The notes: a model not told the origin generated them from the sequence alone. DNA of 64,000 nt from an uncultured Anaerolineae bacterium (GCA_938028725.1 CALIMH010000004.1:62001-126000); one strand, 5' to 3'. Shown: positions 41,923-52,590, counted from the first letter of the stretch. Numbers and translations are program-made.

Positions 41923-42711
41923 GTGTGGTCCTTTTTGGCACTGTCGCGCGTGATGGCAGAAGGCGGTGGAGCTGATCCATTTGCCGGCCTGGGCATTAAT
42001 CTCGTTCAGTTCCTCGGCCAGGTGATCAACTTTCTGCTCATCATGTACTTCCTGAACGGCATGGTGATCCGCCCAGTGTTGCGCAACCTGGAGGCGCGCC
42101 GCAAGCGGATCGAGGAAAGCCTGGAAAACGCTCGCAAGGCGGATGAGCGCCTCGCCAACGTGGAAAAGGACTATCAGGCCAAGTTGGCCGAGGCTGCGGC
42201 TGAAGCTCAGAAACTTCGGGCTGAAGCGCTCGCTGGCGTGCAGCAGGAAGTGCAGCGCATTCGCGCTGAAGCACAAGCCGAAGCGGATCGCATCCGCCAG
42301 CAAGCCCGCGCCGACGCTTTGGCCGAGCGCAACCAAATCTTGGCTGAGTCGCGCAGCCAGATTGTGGCGCTGGTGATGGCTGCAACAAACAAGTTGATCG
42401 GCGACTCGCTAGATGCCAACCGCCAGCGGGCGTTGATCAACGACTTCTTTGCTCGCGTGCCCGCTGCGCAGATCGCTGGCGTCGCAGTCAGCGATGCGCC
42501 GGTGGTGGTCACGAGCGCGTTGCCGCTCACAGCGGAAGAGCAGGATCGCATCAAGTCCGAGCTGTCGCAGCAGATCGGTCATATCAGCTCTATTCAGTTC
42601 GAGGTGGACCCCGCCATCCTCGGTGGTTTGATCATCCGCGTTGGCGATAAGGTGATTGACGACAGCGTGTCCAGCAAAGTAAACGCCTTGCGACAGCAAC
42701 TCGCTGGCTAG
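41923..42711 (+). CDS. atpF: ATP synthase subunit b fused to C-terminal delta domain
   Basis: A 262-residue fusion. Residues 25-48 are the membrane helix of subunit b (NLVQFLGQVINFLLIMYFL), and 50-165 are its long, highly charged coiled coil. From about 192 the sequence changes to the pattern of the C-terminal part of subunit delta (VVVTSALPLTAEEQDRIKS, then DPAILGGLIIRVGDKVIDDS), which joins the stalk to F1. The N-terminal helical bundle of delta is missing or reduced. The start is GTG 41923 with AGGGAGG 9 nt upstream. No atpA, G, D or C follow; the operon ends here. Confidence 0.9.
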   Translation: MWSFLALSRVMAEGGGADPFAGLGINLVQFLGQVINFLLIMYFLNGMVIRPVLRNLEARRKRIEESLENARKADERLANVEKDYQAKLAEAAAEAQKLRAEALAGVQQEVQRIRAEAQAEADRIRQQARADALAERNQILAESRSQIVALVMAATNKLIGDSLDANRQRALINDFFARVPAAQIAGVAVSDAPVVVTSALPLTAEEQDRIKSELSQQIGHISSIQFEVDPAILGGLIIRVGDKVIDDSVSSKVNALRQQLAG

Positions 42712-42750
42712 GTGCTCATCATAGACAAACAAAGCTTGACCTACGTACGT

Positions 42751-42787
42751 GCAGGCGCCCTCACCTTATTGGGTTGAGGGCGCCTGC
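42751..42787. terminator. Perfect 13-bp inverted repeat between convergent genes
   Basis: GCAGGCGCCCTCA (42751-42763) and its exact complement (42775-42787) enclose an 11-nt loop. It lies between the convergent ATP synthase operon and the MFS gene. No T-run follows, but the stem is long and GC-rich, so it is likely a bidirectional transcript end. Confidence 0.65.
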
Positions 42788-42861
42788 TGGTGTACCTCGC
42801 TGCGTTGCAGCTCGTGCGCCGGAAACGTCTGCCCCGCTGAGAGGCTTGAGGCACGGACGGT

Positions 42862-44250
42862 TTAGGCAAGTTTGGGTTTGGTGCTTGGCTCACCGTGTTG
42901 CAGCGTCCGAGGCAGCATGCGGTTTGACATCGCCCACAGGACGGCCGTGACAATGCCCGCAACCAGGAAAGGCGCGGTTGAACCAAACCAGTTGAAGAGT
43001 GCACCTCCCACCACAGGCGCCAGCGCGTTTGCTGCGCTGACAAACGACGCTGAGATGCCTAGTATGCCGCCTGTTTCATTCGAGGCGACCTGGCGGGTGA
43101 TCGTGCTGTTAATCGCTGGCGATAGCACTGCGCCACCAACTGATGCGATCAGCATGGCGAGCAGCCCCCAAGTGATGCCTAGCCAACCACGATTGGCCTC
43201 GTCAGGGAGTGATAGGCTCAACTGACGAGTGGGCGGCGTCTCGCCGGGCAGAGTGCGCCCAAATTGCTCGCCGGCGAGCTGTATAGCCACCCCCTCGCGC
43301 GAGTACCAAGGCGCTGCTTGGGCAGGGGTTATCGCCAGCAACACCATGCCGAGCGCCAGCGCAGCTAGGCCTGTCACAATCAACCAGCGCTCCCCGAAGC
43401 GTCGGCTCAATTGGCCGATCAAACCACCTTGCACGACCACGACCACAAGCCCAATGATGACAAACAGCACCGAATTGCCGCGCGCATCCAGCCCTAGCCG
43501 ATTCAGCGTGAACAGCGAGAGGAGCTGCTCAAAGCCGCCAAACACCATCTGCTGCGCGAAGATCAGCGCAAGCAGGAATCCCACAGTCGGGCGGCGCAAT
43601 GCAGCAAACATCGCTGCGAGCGTGAATGCAGGTGCGCGCACGCCCGCGCCGCGTCGCTCCGGCGGCAGCGACTCTTGGAACCAAACTACGGTGAGCAGCA
43701 AGGCGAATGCAGCAAACACCGCTGCGACGAATGCCACCATGCTGTAGTTGTTACCGCTTAGCGCCAGCGTGACAAACGCCAGCACTGGCCCAATGGTGAA
43801 CCCGATGCCAAACGCCGCGCCGATCAGCCCCAAACCTTGCGTGCGCGTCTTTTCAGAAGTGTTGTCGGCGATCGCCGCTTGCGCTGTGGAGATGTTGGCG
43901 CCGGAGATGCCGTCAATAAAGCGCGCCAAGAACAACACCTCCACGGAGCGCGCCAGACCCATCACCACAAAGCCAATCACACTCCCGAGCAGGCTTGCAA
44001 TCAGCACCGGCTTGCGCCCAATGCGGTCAGATAGTCGCCCCAATAGCGGCGCAGCAAGGAACTGCATGACCGGGTAGGTGGCGCCCAGCAACCCGATGGT
44101 GAACGGATTGGCACCGTAAGAGGCGGCGTATAGCGGCAATAAGGGGATGATGATTGTTAGAGCTAACAGGTCCACAAAGACAATGACGAAGATGGGTAGT
44201 ATGCGCTTGAAATCAAGCCTTTCAGTAGAGGAAACGGAAGCGGTTGTCAT
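42862..44250 (-). CDS. MFS multidrug/tetracycline-type exporter
   Basis: A 462-residue major facilitator with 12 probable helices and a longer central periplasmic loop (about 290-340). The N-terminal FVDLLALTIIIPLLPLYAA and the motif A region GRLSDRIGRKPVLIAS are characteristic of the DHA1/TetA group of drug:H+ antiporters. The second-half motif LSRRFGERWLIV is also seen. ATG 44250 has GGAGGG just upstream; a TTG at 44262 lies within that site. It follows a PadR-type regulator gene by 37 bp, and the pair looks like a regulated efflux operon. The substrate is unknown. Confidence 0.93.
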   Translation of the reverse strand: MTTASVSSTERLDFKRILPIFVIVFVDLLALTIIIPLLPLYAASYGANPFTIGLLGATYPVMQFLAAPLLGRLSDRIGRKPVLIASLLGSVIGFVVMGLARSVEVLFLARFIDGISGANISTAQAAIADNTSEKTRTQGLGLIGAAFGIGFTIGPVLAFVTLALSGNNYSMVAFVAAVFAAFALLLTVVWFQESLPPERRGAGVRAPAFTLAAMFAALRRPTVGFLLALIFAQQMVFGGFEQLLSLFTLNRLGLDARGNSVLFVIIGLVVVVVQGGLIGQLSRRFGERWLIVTGLAALALGMVLLAITPAQAAPWYSREGVAIQLAGEQFGRTLPGETPPTRQLSLSLPDEANRGWLGITWGLLAMLIASVGGAVLSPAINSTITRQVASNETGGILGISASFVSAANALAPVVGGALFNWFGSTAPFLVAGIVTAVLWAMSNRMLPRTLQHGEPSTKPKLA

Positions 44251-44287
44251 ATGGCCCTCCAAACGTGACAGGTAGTGAAAGTGCTCA

Positions 44288-44839
44288 TCAATCCTGTGGC
44301 ACTCCTGCTGATTCCAAACGGGCGATCAGTGCATCGAGCCAGTCCAGCTCAGTGGCCAGCACGTGCCGCTGGTGCTCGATCACCAGTTGCAAACTGCCGC
44401 GGTGCTTGGGCACAGCAAGCAGCGCTTGGTGAGCGGCTGCCATGGCTTGGCGGCGTTGGCGTAGGAGTGCAGCCGCTTGATTCGGTGGAAGTGCGTCGAG
44501 AAACGCCAGCCCCACATCGCCAGCGATGCGAGTGAGCGTGTAGGTGCTCAAGCTGGCTACGAGCATTGCCTGGAACACATGCTCGCCGGTTGGGGTGAGG
44601 CGATACACGCGCCGAGGCGGACGGTTGCCTTCCTGTGCCATCTCAAAGGACAACCATCCCCTAGCTGTCATGCGGTCCAGCAGCGAGTAAACGGTGGGCC
44701 GCTTGAGATCAGTGCACAGCGTCATGTTTGCCTCGATGAACTCATGCAACTGATAGCCATGCATGTTTGCTTGGCGCAGCAGCCCCAGCAGCAGCAACTC
44801 GCGCTCATCAATGATGGTGTTTGATTCTTGATTATTCAT
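44288..44839 (-). CDS. PadR-family transcriptional regulator
   Basis: A 183-residue PadR regulator. The N-terminal winged helix has ELLLLGLLRQANMHGYQLHE, KRPTVYSLLDRMTARGWL and the wing RPPRRVYRLTPTGEHVF. The C-terminal Vir_C-like helical domain (about 110-183) serves dimerisation. Members usually repress their own operon until a phenolic or drug ligand binds. It is the first gene of a two-gene operon with an MFS exporter. ATG 44839 is chosen; an in-frame TTG at 44881 would cover the promoter. Confidence 0.92.
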   Translation of the reverse strand: MNNQESNTIIDERELLLLGLLRQANMHGYQLHEFIEANMTLCTDLKRPTVYSLLDRMTARGWLSFEMAQEGNRPPRRVYRLTPTGEHVFQAMLVASLSTYTLTRIAGDVGLAFLDALPPNQAAALLRQRRQAMAAAHQALLAVPKHRGSLQLVIEHQRHVLATELDWLDALIARLESAGVPQD

Positions 44840-44849
44840 TGCTGACTGG

Positions 44850-44859
44850 TCACGCGTGA
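44850..44859 (-). promoter_or_regulatory. Candidate PadR operator (perfect 10-bp palindrome)
   Basis: TCACGCGTGA is exactly self-complementary and sits between the -10 box and the padR ATG. A bound dimer here would block transcription initiation. It does not match the common ATGT-N8-ACAT PadR site, so it is a positional candidate only. Confidence 0.4.
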
Positions 44860-44886
44860 TTATAACCGCTTCGACTGTCAAGGCAA
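44859..44886 (-). promoter_or_regulatory. Promoter of padR-MFS operon (TTGCCT-16-TATAAT)
   Basis: On the minus strand TTGCCT (44886-44881) and a consensus TATAAT (44864-44859) are 16 nt apart. The ATG lies 19 nt beyond the -10 box. The last base of the box is shared with the palindrome. Confidence 0.6.
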
Positions 44887-44929
44887 TGCTCTCAGCGATC
44901 GTTCAGGAAGAAGGCAAGGGGAGGCCTAT

Positions 44930-44945
44930 CCGCTGCAAGCAGCGG
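44930..44945 (-). terminator. Hairpin downstream of trpS
   Basis: CCGCTG and CAGCGG form a 6-bp stem with a 4-nt loop, 41 nt after the trpS stop. There is no T-run on the minus strand, so it is a weak terminator candidate. Confidence 0.3.
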
Positions 44946-44985
44946 GAGCAAGCAAGTGGCGAGTTTGAGAGCGCGCGGGCCCCCG

Positions 44986-46005
44986 TCAATAGTCGAGGGC
45001 GAACAAGCCGGTGAGGCGACGGACGTCCCGCATGGTCTGAACGGCGATGCTGCGGGCCTTCTCGGCGCCCAGCTGCATGAGTTGCTTGACACGGGCGCGG
45101 TCAGCGGCCACCTCTGCGCGGCGTGCGCGCATGTGCTGCGTCAGCTCCACCAATGCGTCGGCGGTGGCCTCCTTGAGTGGTGCGTAGCGGCGCGGCCCGT
45201 TGGCGTATTCCTGCTCAAATTGGGCTGCGGTGTCGTGTTTGCCGCAGGCGCGCAAGATGGCGAGCAAGTTAGCCGCGCCTGGCCCCATCGGTTCCTCTGG
45301 GTTGCCGATGTCAGTCACTGCGCTGCGCACTTTGCTGCGCACGCTCGCCTCATCCTCAAACAAGCCGATGTAGGACTTCGGCCCCAGGCTCTTGCTCATT
45401 TTCTTGGAGGGGTCATTGAGCGCGAGCAGTTTGGGAGTTTCGGTGGAAAGCACTTCGGGCAGCGGAAAATACTCACCGAATTGTGTGTTGAAACGCTGCG
45501 CGATGTCGCGCGATAGCTCAAGGTGTTGCTTTTGATCTTGCCCAACTGGCACGTTAGCAGCGCGATAGAGCAGAATGTCGGCTGCTTGCAACACAGGATA
45601 GGTGAAGAGGCCGGCGCTGATGAAGCCGTCTTGCTTGCCTTCCAGTTGCTCGCTCTTTTCTTTGAATTGCGTTTGGCGCGTCAGGTCGCCATAAGAGCAC
45701 ACGCAACCGAACACCCAGGCCAGTTCAGTGTGCTCGGGCACCATGCTTTGCACGAAGATAATGGACTTGTCGGGGTCCAGCCCACAGGCGAGCAGGTCAA
45801 TGAACATCTGCTCGGTGCTTTTGGCCAGCACTTCTGCCTTGTAGGGCATGGTCATGGCGTGCAAGTTGACCACACAGTAGATGGTCTGATACCGGCCGCT
45901 GTTTTGCAGACGCACCCAGTTGGCGACAGCGCCGAAATAGTTGCCGATGTGCATGTCGCCGCTGCCGGTGGGTTGGATGCCACTGAAGACGATGTTGTTG
46001 CTCAT
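44986..46005 (-). CDS. trpS: Tryptophanyl-tRNA synthetase
   Basis: A 339-residue class I aminoacyl-tRNA synthetase that charges tRNA-Trp. The HIGH-type motif is PTGSGDMHIGNYFGA and the KMSKS motif is SKKMSKSLGPKS, in a dimeric fold of normal length. PVGQDQKQHLELSRDIAQRF is typical of bacterial TrpRS. The start is ATG 46005. TACAAT (46026-46021, minus strand) overlaps the 3' end of pyrG 15 nt upstream, so it may have its own promoter while also lying 5 bp after pyrG. Confidence 0.97.
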   Translation of the reverse strand: MSNNIVFSGIQPTGSGDMHIGNYFGAVANWVRLQNSGRYQTIYCVVNLHAMTMPYKAEVLAKSTEQMFIDLLACGLDPDKSIIFVQSMVPEHTELAWVFGCVCSYGDLTRQTQFKEKSEQLEGKQDGFISAGLFTYPVLQAADILLYRAANVPVGQDQKQHLELSRDIAQRFNTQFGEYFPLPEVLSTETPKLLALNDPSKKMSKSLGPKSYIGLFEDEASVRSKVRSAVTDIGNPEEPMGPGAANLLAILRACGKHDTAAQFEQEYANGPRRYAPLKEATADALVELTQHMRARRAEVAADRARVKQLMQLGAEKARSIAVQTMRDVRRLTGLFALDY

Positions 46006-46010
46006 AGTGG

Positions 46011-47693
46011 CTACCGCGAGATTGTAGCAGGACGCTCTAGGAGGTTGTCCGTGCTGTTGGTGCGGCTTGCATTGAACGCGATGGCTGCGGCGACAAATGC
46101 CTTGAACAAGGGATGTGGGCGGTTGGGCCGGCTCTTAAACTCGGGGTGAAACTGGCTGCCCAGCATGAAGGGGTGGTCGCGCAGTTCGCAAATTTCAACC
46201 AGCCGGCCGTTTGGAGAAAGGCCACTGAACACCAACCCAGCTGCGCCCAAAAGGTCGCGGAACTCGTTGTTGAACTCGAAGCGATGGCGGTGCCGCTCGT
46301 AGACGATCAGCGCGCCGTTTTCGTTGGGCGGGGTGGTTTCAGCGTAGGCGGCGTGCGCTTTGGTGTTTGGTGTGAGCAGGCAGGGATACACGCCGAGCCG
46401 CATGGTGCCGCCCATTTCGGTGATGTCGCGCTGGTCGGCCATCAGGTCAATGACGGGATAGGGGGTGGTATGGTTGAATTCTGTGCTGTTTGGCTCCGAG
46501 CTGTTCAGCACGTGACGGGCGAACTCGATGCACATCACCTGCATCCCCAGGCATAAGCCGAGATATGGGACGCGGTTTTCGCGCGCGAAGCGCGCCGCGA
46601 TAATCTTGCCCTCGATGCCGCGGTAGCCAAAGCCCCCCGGCACCACGATGCCGGCCACGCGCGACAGCACGTCCAAACCATCGTTGCGCTCTAACTTTTC
46701 GCTGTGCACCCAGTGCAGCTTCAGGTCATGTCGGTTGGCGATCGCTGCGTGGTAGAGCGCTTCGCGCACGCTGATGTAGGCGTCGTGCAAGTCCACGTAC
46801 TTGCCGACGATGGCGATCTCGATCACTGGCTTGAAGCGCCGCATTTCGGCGCACATCGCGCGCCACTCGCCCAGGTCGGGCTCTTTGCAGGGGAGGCTGA
46901 GCCGCTCGCAGAGGTAATCGCCGAAGCGCAAATCTTCCAGCATCAGGGGCACCTCGTAGAGATAGTCGGTGGTCACCATCGGCAGCACCGCGCGCGGCTC
47001 GATGTCGGAGAAGAGCGCGATCTTCTCGCGCAGATCGTTGTCCACATAGTAGTCGCTGCGGGCGATGATCGCGTCCGGGATGATGCCGGCGCTGCGCAAG
47101 TCGCGCACGCTGTGCTGGGTGGGTTTAGTTTTCAGCTCGCCGGTGGCGCCGATGCGTGGCAGGAAGGTGACGTGGACGTAGAACGTATTTTCGCGGCCTA
47201 CATCGCGCCGCATTTGTCGGATGGCCTCCAGGAATGGCATGGCTTCAATGTCGCCCACCGTGCCGCCCACCTCCACGATCACCACGTCGGCGTTGCTGCT
47301 TTTGGCCACCAGGCTGATGCGCCGCTTGATCTCGTTGGTGACGTGTGGCACCACTTGGATGGTTTTGCCGAGATAGTCGCCGCGCCGCTCTTTGGCGATC
47401 ACCTCGTTGTAAACCTGGCCAGTGGTAGTGTTGCAGGCGCGGTTGAGGTTCTCGTCAATGAAGCGCTCGTAGTGCCCAAGGTCCAGGTCGGTCTCTGCGC
47501 CGTCCTCTGTGACAAACACCTCGCCATGCTGATAGGGCGACATGGTGCCGGGGTCCACGTTGAGGTAGGGGTCGAGCTTTTGGATGGCCACGCGAAAGCC
47601 GCGCGCTTTTAGCACACGGCCTATCGCTGCTGCAGTCACGCCCTTGCCCACAGAGCTGACCACACCACCCGTACAGAAAATGTACTTCGGCAT
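46011..47693 (-). CDS. pyrG: CTP synthase
   Basis: A 560-residue enzyme that aminates UTP to CTP using glutamine. The N-terminal synthetase domain opens with [20 protein letters not shown], followed by [20 protein letters not shown] and the Mg/ATP site [13 protein letters not shown]. The C-terminal class I glutamine amidotransferase has the nucleophile in [16 protein letters not shown], the oxyanion region [12 protein letters not shown] and the His-Glu pair in [12 protein letters not shown]. The C-terminal tail is slightly longer than usual. trpS follows after 5 bp. Confidence 0.97.
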   Translation of the reverse strand: MPKYIFCTGGVVSSVGKGVTAAAIGRVLKARGFRVAIQKLDPYLNVDPGTMSPYQHGEVFVTEDGAETDLDLGHYERFIDENLNRACNTTTGQVYNEVIAKERRGDYLGKTIQVVPHVTNEIKRRISLVAKSSNADVVIVEVGGTVGDIEAMPFLEAIRQMRRDVGRENTFYVHVTFLPRIGATGELKTKPTQHSVRDLRSAGIIPDAIIARSDYYVDNDLREKIALFSDIEPRAVLPMVTTDYLYEVPLMLEDLRFGDYLCERLSLPCKEPDLGEWRAMCAEMRRFKPVIEIAIVGKYVDLHDAYISVREALYHAAIANRHDLKLHWVHSEKLERNDGLDVLSRVAGIVVPGGFGYRGIEGKIIAARFARENRVPYLGLCLGMQVMCIEFARHVLNSSEPNSTEFNHTTPYPVIDLMADQRDITEMGGTMRLGVYPCLLTPNTKAHAAYAETTPPNENGALIVYERHRHRFEFNNEFRDLLGAAGLVFSGLSPNGRLVEICELRDHPFMLGSQFHPEFKSRPNRPHPLFKAFVAAAIAFNASRTNSTDNLLERPATISR

Positions 47694-47818
47694 CTTTGGT
47701 CTTGGTGGACTGTCAGTCGTTTGCCCTGCTCAGCAACAACCGAGGCACACAGCGATGCGCGTCCTCTGCGCAGGGCTTTCGTAGCGGCGTTGATTATAGG
47801 CCGGTCGCCTTGTGCGTT

Positions 47819-47824
47819 TACAAT
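47819..47824 (+). promoter_or_regulatory. -10 box (TACAAT) 9 nt before ATG 47834
   Basis: TACAAT ends 9 nt before the small membrane protein ATG, without a Shine-Dalgarno motif. It supports this internal ATG over upstream in-frame codons. Confidence 0.5.
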
Positions 47825-47833
47825 GCGCTGCGT

Positions 47834-49499
<1,666 letters not shown>

Positions 49500-49508
49500 A
49501 GAGCAAGC

Positions 49509-50093
49509 TCATCGCAGCTTACCCGCGTTGCGCACCTGGCGCTCCAGGGCTTCCATGCGCCGCTTGCGCTTCAGCTCCGCTGGGTCAGGACGGGCCGGTG
49601 GAGGTGGGGCGGGCTTGGTGGGTGGCTCCTTGAAGACTTGCGACCATAGCGCCACGTCGGCTGCTGAGGCTTGCGGCTTCTCCGATGTACGGGCGCCTGC
49701 TTGTGCTGTCGTCTGCATCTGGGCGAGAAAGGCCTGGGCGGTTTGCACACGAACGCCGCACTTGCGCACAAAGTCGGCCAGCGCGCGGTCGGAAGTCACC
49801 ACAATCAACCCTTGGCGGTCGCGCGTTTGAGCTGCGATAGCGCGAAGCACGTCGTCGGCTTTTTGGCCGGCAGCTGCGTAGATCACCTTGACCTTGCCGC
49901 GATCGTCACGGCTGCTGCCCAGCAGGTCGGGTGCGGCATTGGGTGAGGGGTCGAACACCACCGTGATCTGCTTGCCGGTGAGGGCTGCGTGGCGATGCAG
50001 GCGTGCGATCAGCTTGGTCTCGTCTTGGGGGTCTGCAAGCGACAGGTCGGGGCTATGGCCGATCACGTTGTGTCCGTCTACTAACACCGGCAT
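49509..50093 (-). CDS. NYN domain ribonuclease (YacP/Rae1-like)
   Basis: A 194-residue PIN-like NYN nuclease. The N-terminal acidic site is VLVDGHNVIGHSPDLS, and further acidic clusters are QKADDVLRAIA and VVTSDRALADFVRK, matching YacP-family proteins. In Bacillus, Rae1 cuts mRNA on the ribosome. The C terminus (about 135-194) is a Pro/Ala/Lys-rich basic extension (KPAPPPPARPDPAELKRKRR) that could bind RNA. It lies 9 bp downstream of era, another ribosome-linked gene. Confidence 0.87.
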   Translation of the reverse strand: MPVLVDGHNVIGHSPDLSLADPQDETKLIARLHRHAALTGKQITVVFDPSPNAAPDLLGSSRDDRGKVKVIYAAAGQKADDVLRAIAAQTRDRQGLIVVTSDRALADFVRKCGVRVQTAQAFLAQMQTTAQAGARTSEKPQASAADVALWSQVFKEPPTKPAPPPPARPDPAELKRKRRMEALERQVRNAGKLR

Positions 50094-50102
50094 GGCGTTT
50101 GC

Positions 50103-51107
50103 TCACTCCAGGCTCATCAGCCGACGCACCCAGGTTTCGTCCTTTCTCCAGTCGTCGCGCACCTTCACCCAAAGCTCCAGGAAGACGCGCCTTCCCAGCT
50201 CGTGCTCGATGGCTGCTCTGGCGTGTGCGCCGATTTGTTTCAGCATGTTGCCGCCCTTCCCGATAAGGATGCCCTTTTGAGACTCGCGCTCCACAAATAT
50301 GGTGGCGCTGATGTACTGCACGCCGTTAGGCCGTTCCTGCCAGTCGTCTATCACCACGGCGATGCTATGGGGCACTTCTTCATCCAGAAAGTGCAGCGCC
50401 TGCTCCCGGATAAACTCGGCAGCGAGTAGTTGTTGAGGCTGATCAGTATACTGGCCGGCGGGGTAGTAGGCCGGGCCAACTGGCAAGCGCTGGACAAGCA
50501 GAGCGAACAGCTGATCCAGGTTATCGCCACGTGTGCTGGAAATGGGCAAGGCGTAGGTGGCGGCGGGGTCCGCTGGGCCACTGAGTTTCGTGAGAGGCGG
50601 CAGCTCCGCGCCGATCAGGCTGGTGTGGGCTGTGATGTGCTCTTGCACCTGTTGAGGCTCTACAAGGTCGGACTTGTTGAGCGCCATCAACTTAGGCTGT
50701 TTCAAGCCTGCGATGCGCTTGGCCACGCGGCGGTCATCCTCATCAGGGGGGCGATGTAGCTCGACCACGAACAGCACGACGTCGCAGTCTTTCAGCGCGG
50801 TTTCGACCTCGCGCATCATGTAGTGGCTCAACGCGCGCTTGGGCTGATGGATGCCGGGTGTGTCCATGAACACCATCTGGACGTCGCTGCGCGTGAGCAC
50901 GCCGAGGATGCGCCTGCGAGTCGTTTGTGGCTTCGGCGACACAATAGCCACTTTGTGTCCGATCAGCGCATTCACCAACGTGGATTTGCCCACGTTGGGC
51001 TTGCCGACAACCGCAATGAAGCCGGAACGGCTGACGGCCTGTGCCTCACTGTCGGGGGTGGGTGTGTCGGCCGATTGGCGGTCAACCTGTGGTTCGTTTG
51101 TCGTCAT
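50103..51107 (-). CDS. era: GTPase Era
   Basis: A 334-residue Ras-like GTPase acting in 30S ribosome maturation. G1 is GKPNVGKS, G2 and adjacent switch PKPQTTRRRILGVL, G3 DTPGIHQPKRALSHYMM, G4 NKSD and G5 about ISSTRGDN. The C-terminal KH RNA-binding domain includes ATIFVERESQKGILIGKGG. About 25 extra residues precede the G domain. The ATG lies 26 bp inside the 3' end of the upstream oxidoreductase gene, so the two are coupled. Confidence 0.95.
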   Translation of the reverse strand: MTTNEPQVDRQSADTPTPDSEAQAVSRSGFIAVVGKPNVGKSTLVNALIGHKVAIVSPKPQTTRRRILGVLTRSDVQMVFMDTPGIHQPKRALSHYMMREVETALKDCDVVLFVVELHRPPDEDDRRVAKRIAGLKQPKLMALNKSDLVEPQQVQEHITAHTSLIGAELPPLTKLSGPADPAATYALPISSTRGDNLDQLFALLVQRLPVGPAYYPAGQYTDQPQQLLAAEFIREQALHFLDEEVPHSIAVVIDDWQERPNGVQYISATIFVERESQKGILIGKGGNMLKQIGAHARAAIEHELGRRVFLELWVKVRDDWRKDETWVRRLMSLE

Positions 51108-52545
51108 GAGTGTGCTGCTCTGGCCCTGTCGGTGAGGAGTAGCCGGCTGCGGCGCGGATAGCCTCTACGATCTTGTAGTAGCCTGTGCAGCGGCACAAAT
51201 TGCCGCTGATGCTCTCGTAGATTTGGGCTTCGGTTGGGTGAGGGTGCTCGCACAGCAGTGCTGCGCCGCTCATAATAAAGCCCGGCGTGCAGTAGCCGCA
51301 CTGCACGGCGCCGTGTTCGATGAACGCGCGTTGAAGCGGGTGCAGCGAGTCGGGGCTCCCATTACCGAGCATGCGCACACCCTCGATGGTGATCACCTCT
51401 GCTTGGTGTGCGCGCGGGGCAGGCACTAAGCAAGCCATCACTGCTTTGCCGTCGAGGATCACGGTGCACGCGCCGCATTCACCCTCGCTGCATCCCTCCT
51501 TCACGCCGGTTGTGCCACAATCCTCGCGCAGCAAGCGCAGCAGCGTTTTGTGCTTAGCATCGGCGCTATCAATGATGTAGGGCTTACCGTTGACGCGCAG
51601 ATGGATCGGCGAAGCATCGTGCCAGGATAGTGATGTGGAGGGAGAGGGCGCTACTTGCAACAGGGTGGGCGTCTCCCAAGAGAGCGGCGCGTTGTCGCGC
51701 AGTTGACGCAAGGCGCGGGCCGTGAGCACCCCCACCATGTCGCGCCGATATTCGGCGCTGCCGCGCAGGTCGTCAATTGGTGAGGTGGCCTGGGCTGCCA
51801 GTCGCGCGCTGAGCTCAATCGCTGCGTCGGTGAGCGGTTGGCCGACGAGCGCGTCTTCTGCCTCGCGGGCGCGGATGATGGTGGGCGCCACAGCGCCAAG
51901 AGCGATGCGCGCCTGCACCACGCGACCGGTGGCATCGCGCCAAACAATTGCGCACACGTTCACCACCGATATCGCCTGCGCTTGTCGTAGCCCCAATTTC
52001 AGGAAGCAACCACGCGCCGACTCCGTCAAGGGCCGAAAGCGAATTGCAGTGAGCATCTCGTCCGGCTGCATGATGGTTCTGCGCACGCCAAGGTAAAACT
52101 CGGCCAACGGCACGCTGCGCTCGCCGCGCAGCGTCCGCAGCGTCACCTCCGCGTCCAGCGCTATGAGCGGCGTGATGGTGTCGTTCGCAGGCGAGGCGGT
52201 GATCAGATTGCCGGCTACGGTGCCGCGGTTGCGAATTTGCGGCGCACCCACCTGGCGACATGCCTGCACCAGTGGCAGCGCGCTACGCCGGCACAACGGC
52301 GACGCGACTACGTCGTTATGGGTCACCAAGGGGCCGAGTCGGATGTAGCCGTCGTCATCCAGGCCGATGGTGTTGAGATGGGGAAGCCGCGAGATGTCAA
52401 TCAGCCCGCAGCGAGGGCGCGTGCCACGGTCAAACTCCACCAGCAGATCAGTGCCGCCGGCGATGAGGCGGGCTTGTGGAGCTTGCTGCGCCAGCAAGTC
52501 CAGGGCCTCCTCCATCGTCGCAGGGATGAAGTAGTTGAGCCACAT
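51082..52545 (-). CDS. Fused FAD and 2Fe-2S subunits of a molybdenum hydroxylase
   Basis: A 487-residue protein. Residues 1-290 are the FAD subunit of the xanthine dehydrogenase/CO dehydrogenase family (CoxM/CutM), with LIAGGTDLLVEF and RNRGTVAGNLITASPAND. After a linker, about residues 320-470 form the small Fe-S subunit (CoxS/CutS). The plant-type 2Fe-2S motif is GCSEGECGACTVILDG plus a later Cys, and the second cluster motifs are QCGYCTPGFIMSG and NLCRCTGYYKIVEA. Xanthine dehydrogenases have the reverse order. No molybdopterin large subunit lies nearby. ATG 52545 is supported by TACGAT 8 nt upstream. The substrate is unknown. Confidence 0.9.
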   Translation of the reverse strand: MWLNYFIPATMEEALDLLAQQAPQARLIAGGTDLLVEFDRGTRPRCGLIDISRLPHLNTIGLDDDGYIRLGPLVTHNDVVASPLCRRSALPLVQACRQVGAPQIRNRGTVAGNLITASPANDTITPLIALDAEVTLRTLRGERSVPLAEFYLGVRRTIMQPDEMLTAIRFRPLTESARGCFLKLGLRQAQAISVVNVCAIVWRDATGRVVQARIALGAVAPTIIRAREAEDALVGQPLTDAAIELSARLAAQATSPIDDLRGSAEYRRDMVGVLTARALRQLRDNAPLSWETPTLLQVAPSPSTSLSWHDASPIHLRVNGKPYIIDSADAKHKTLLRLLREDCGTTGVKEGCSEGECGACTVILDGKAVMACLVPAPRAHQAEVITIEGVRMLGNGSPDSLHPLQRAFIEHGAVQCGYCTPGFIMSGAALLCEHPHPTEAQIYESISGNLCRCTGYYKIVEAIRAAAGYSSPTGPEQHTHDDKRTTG

Positions 52546-52553
52546 GTGTGGGT

Positions 52554-52559
52554 ATCGTA
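52554..52559 (-). promoter_or_regulatory. -10 box (TACGAT) 8 nt before ATG 52545
   Basis: TACGAT on the minus strand ends 8 nt before the oxidoreductase ATG, with no Shine-Dalgarno sequence. It decides the start against an in-frame codon at 52590. Confidence 0.45.
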
Positions 52560-52590
52560 TCAAATCGCGTGTTCGTTGCCCGCCCTTCAC

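Noticed and set aside
44859-44881. TTGACA at 44881-44876 as -35 for the padR promoter
   Set aside because: It is only 11 nt from TATAAT. The overlapping TTGCCT gives a proper 16-nt spacing and is preferred.
46704-47612. 302-codon open frame on the plus strand
   Set aside because: It is fully antisense to pyrG, whose motifs are unambiguous. The predicted protein is a low-complexity His/Ala/Val mix typical of shadow frames.
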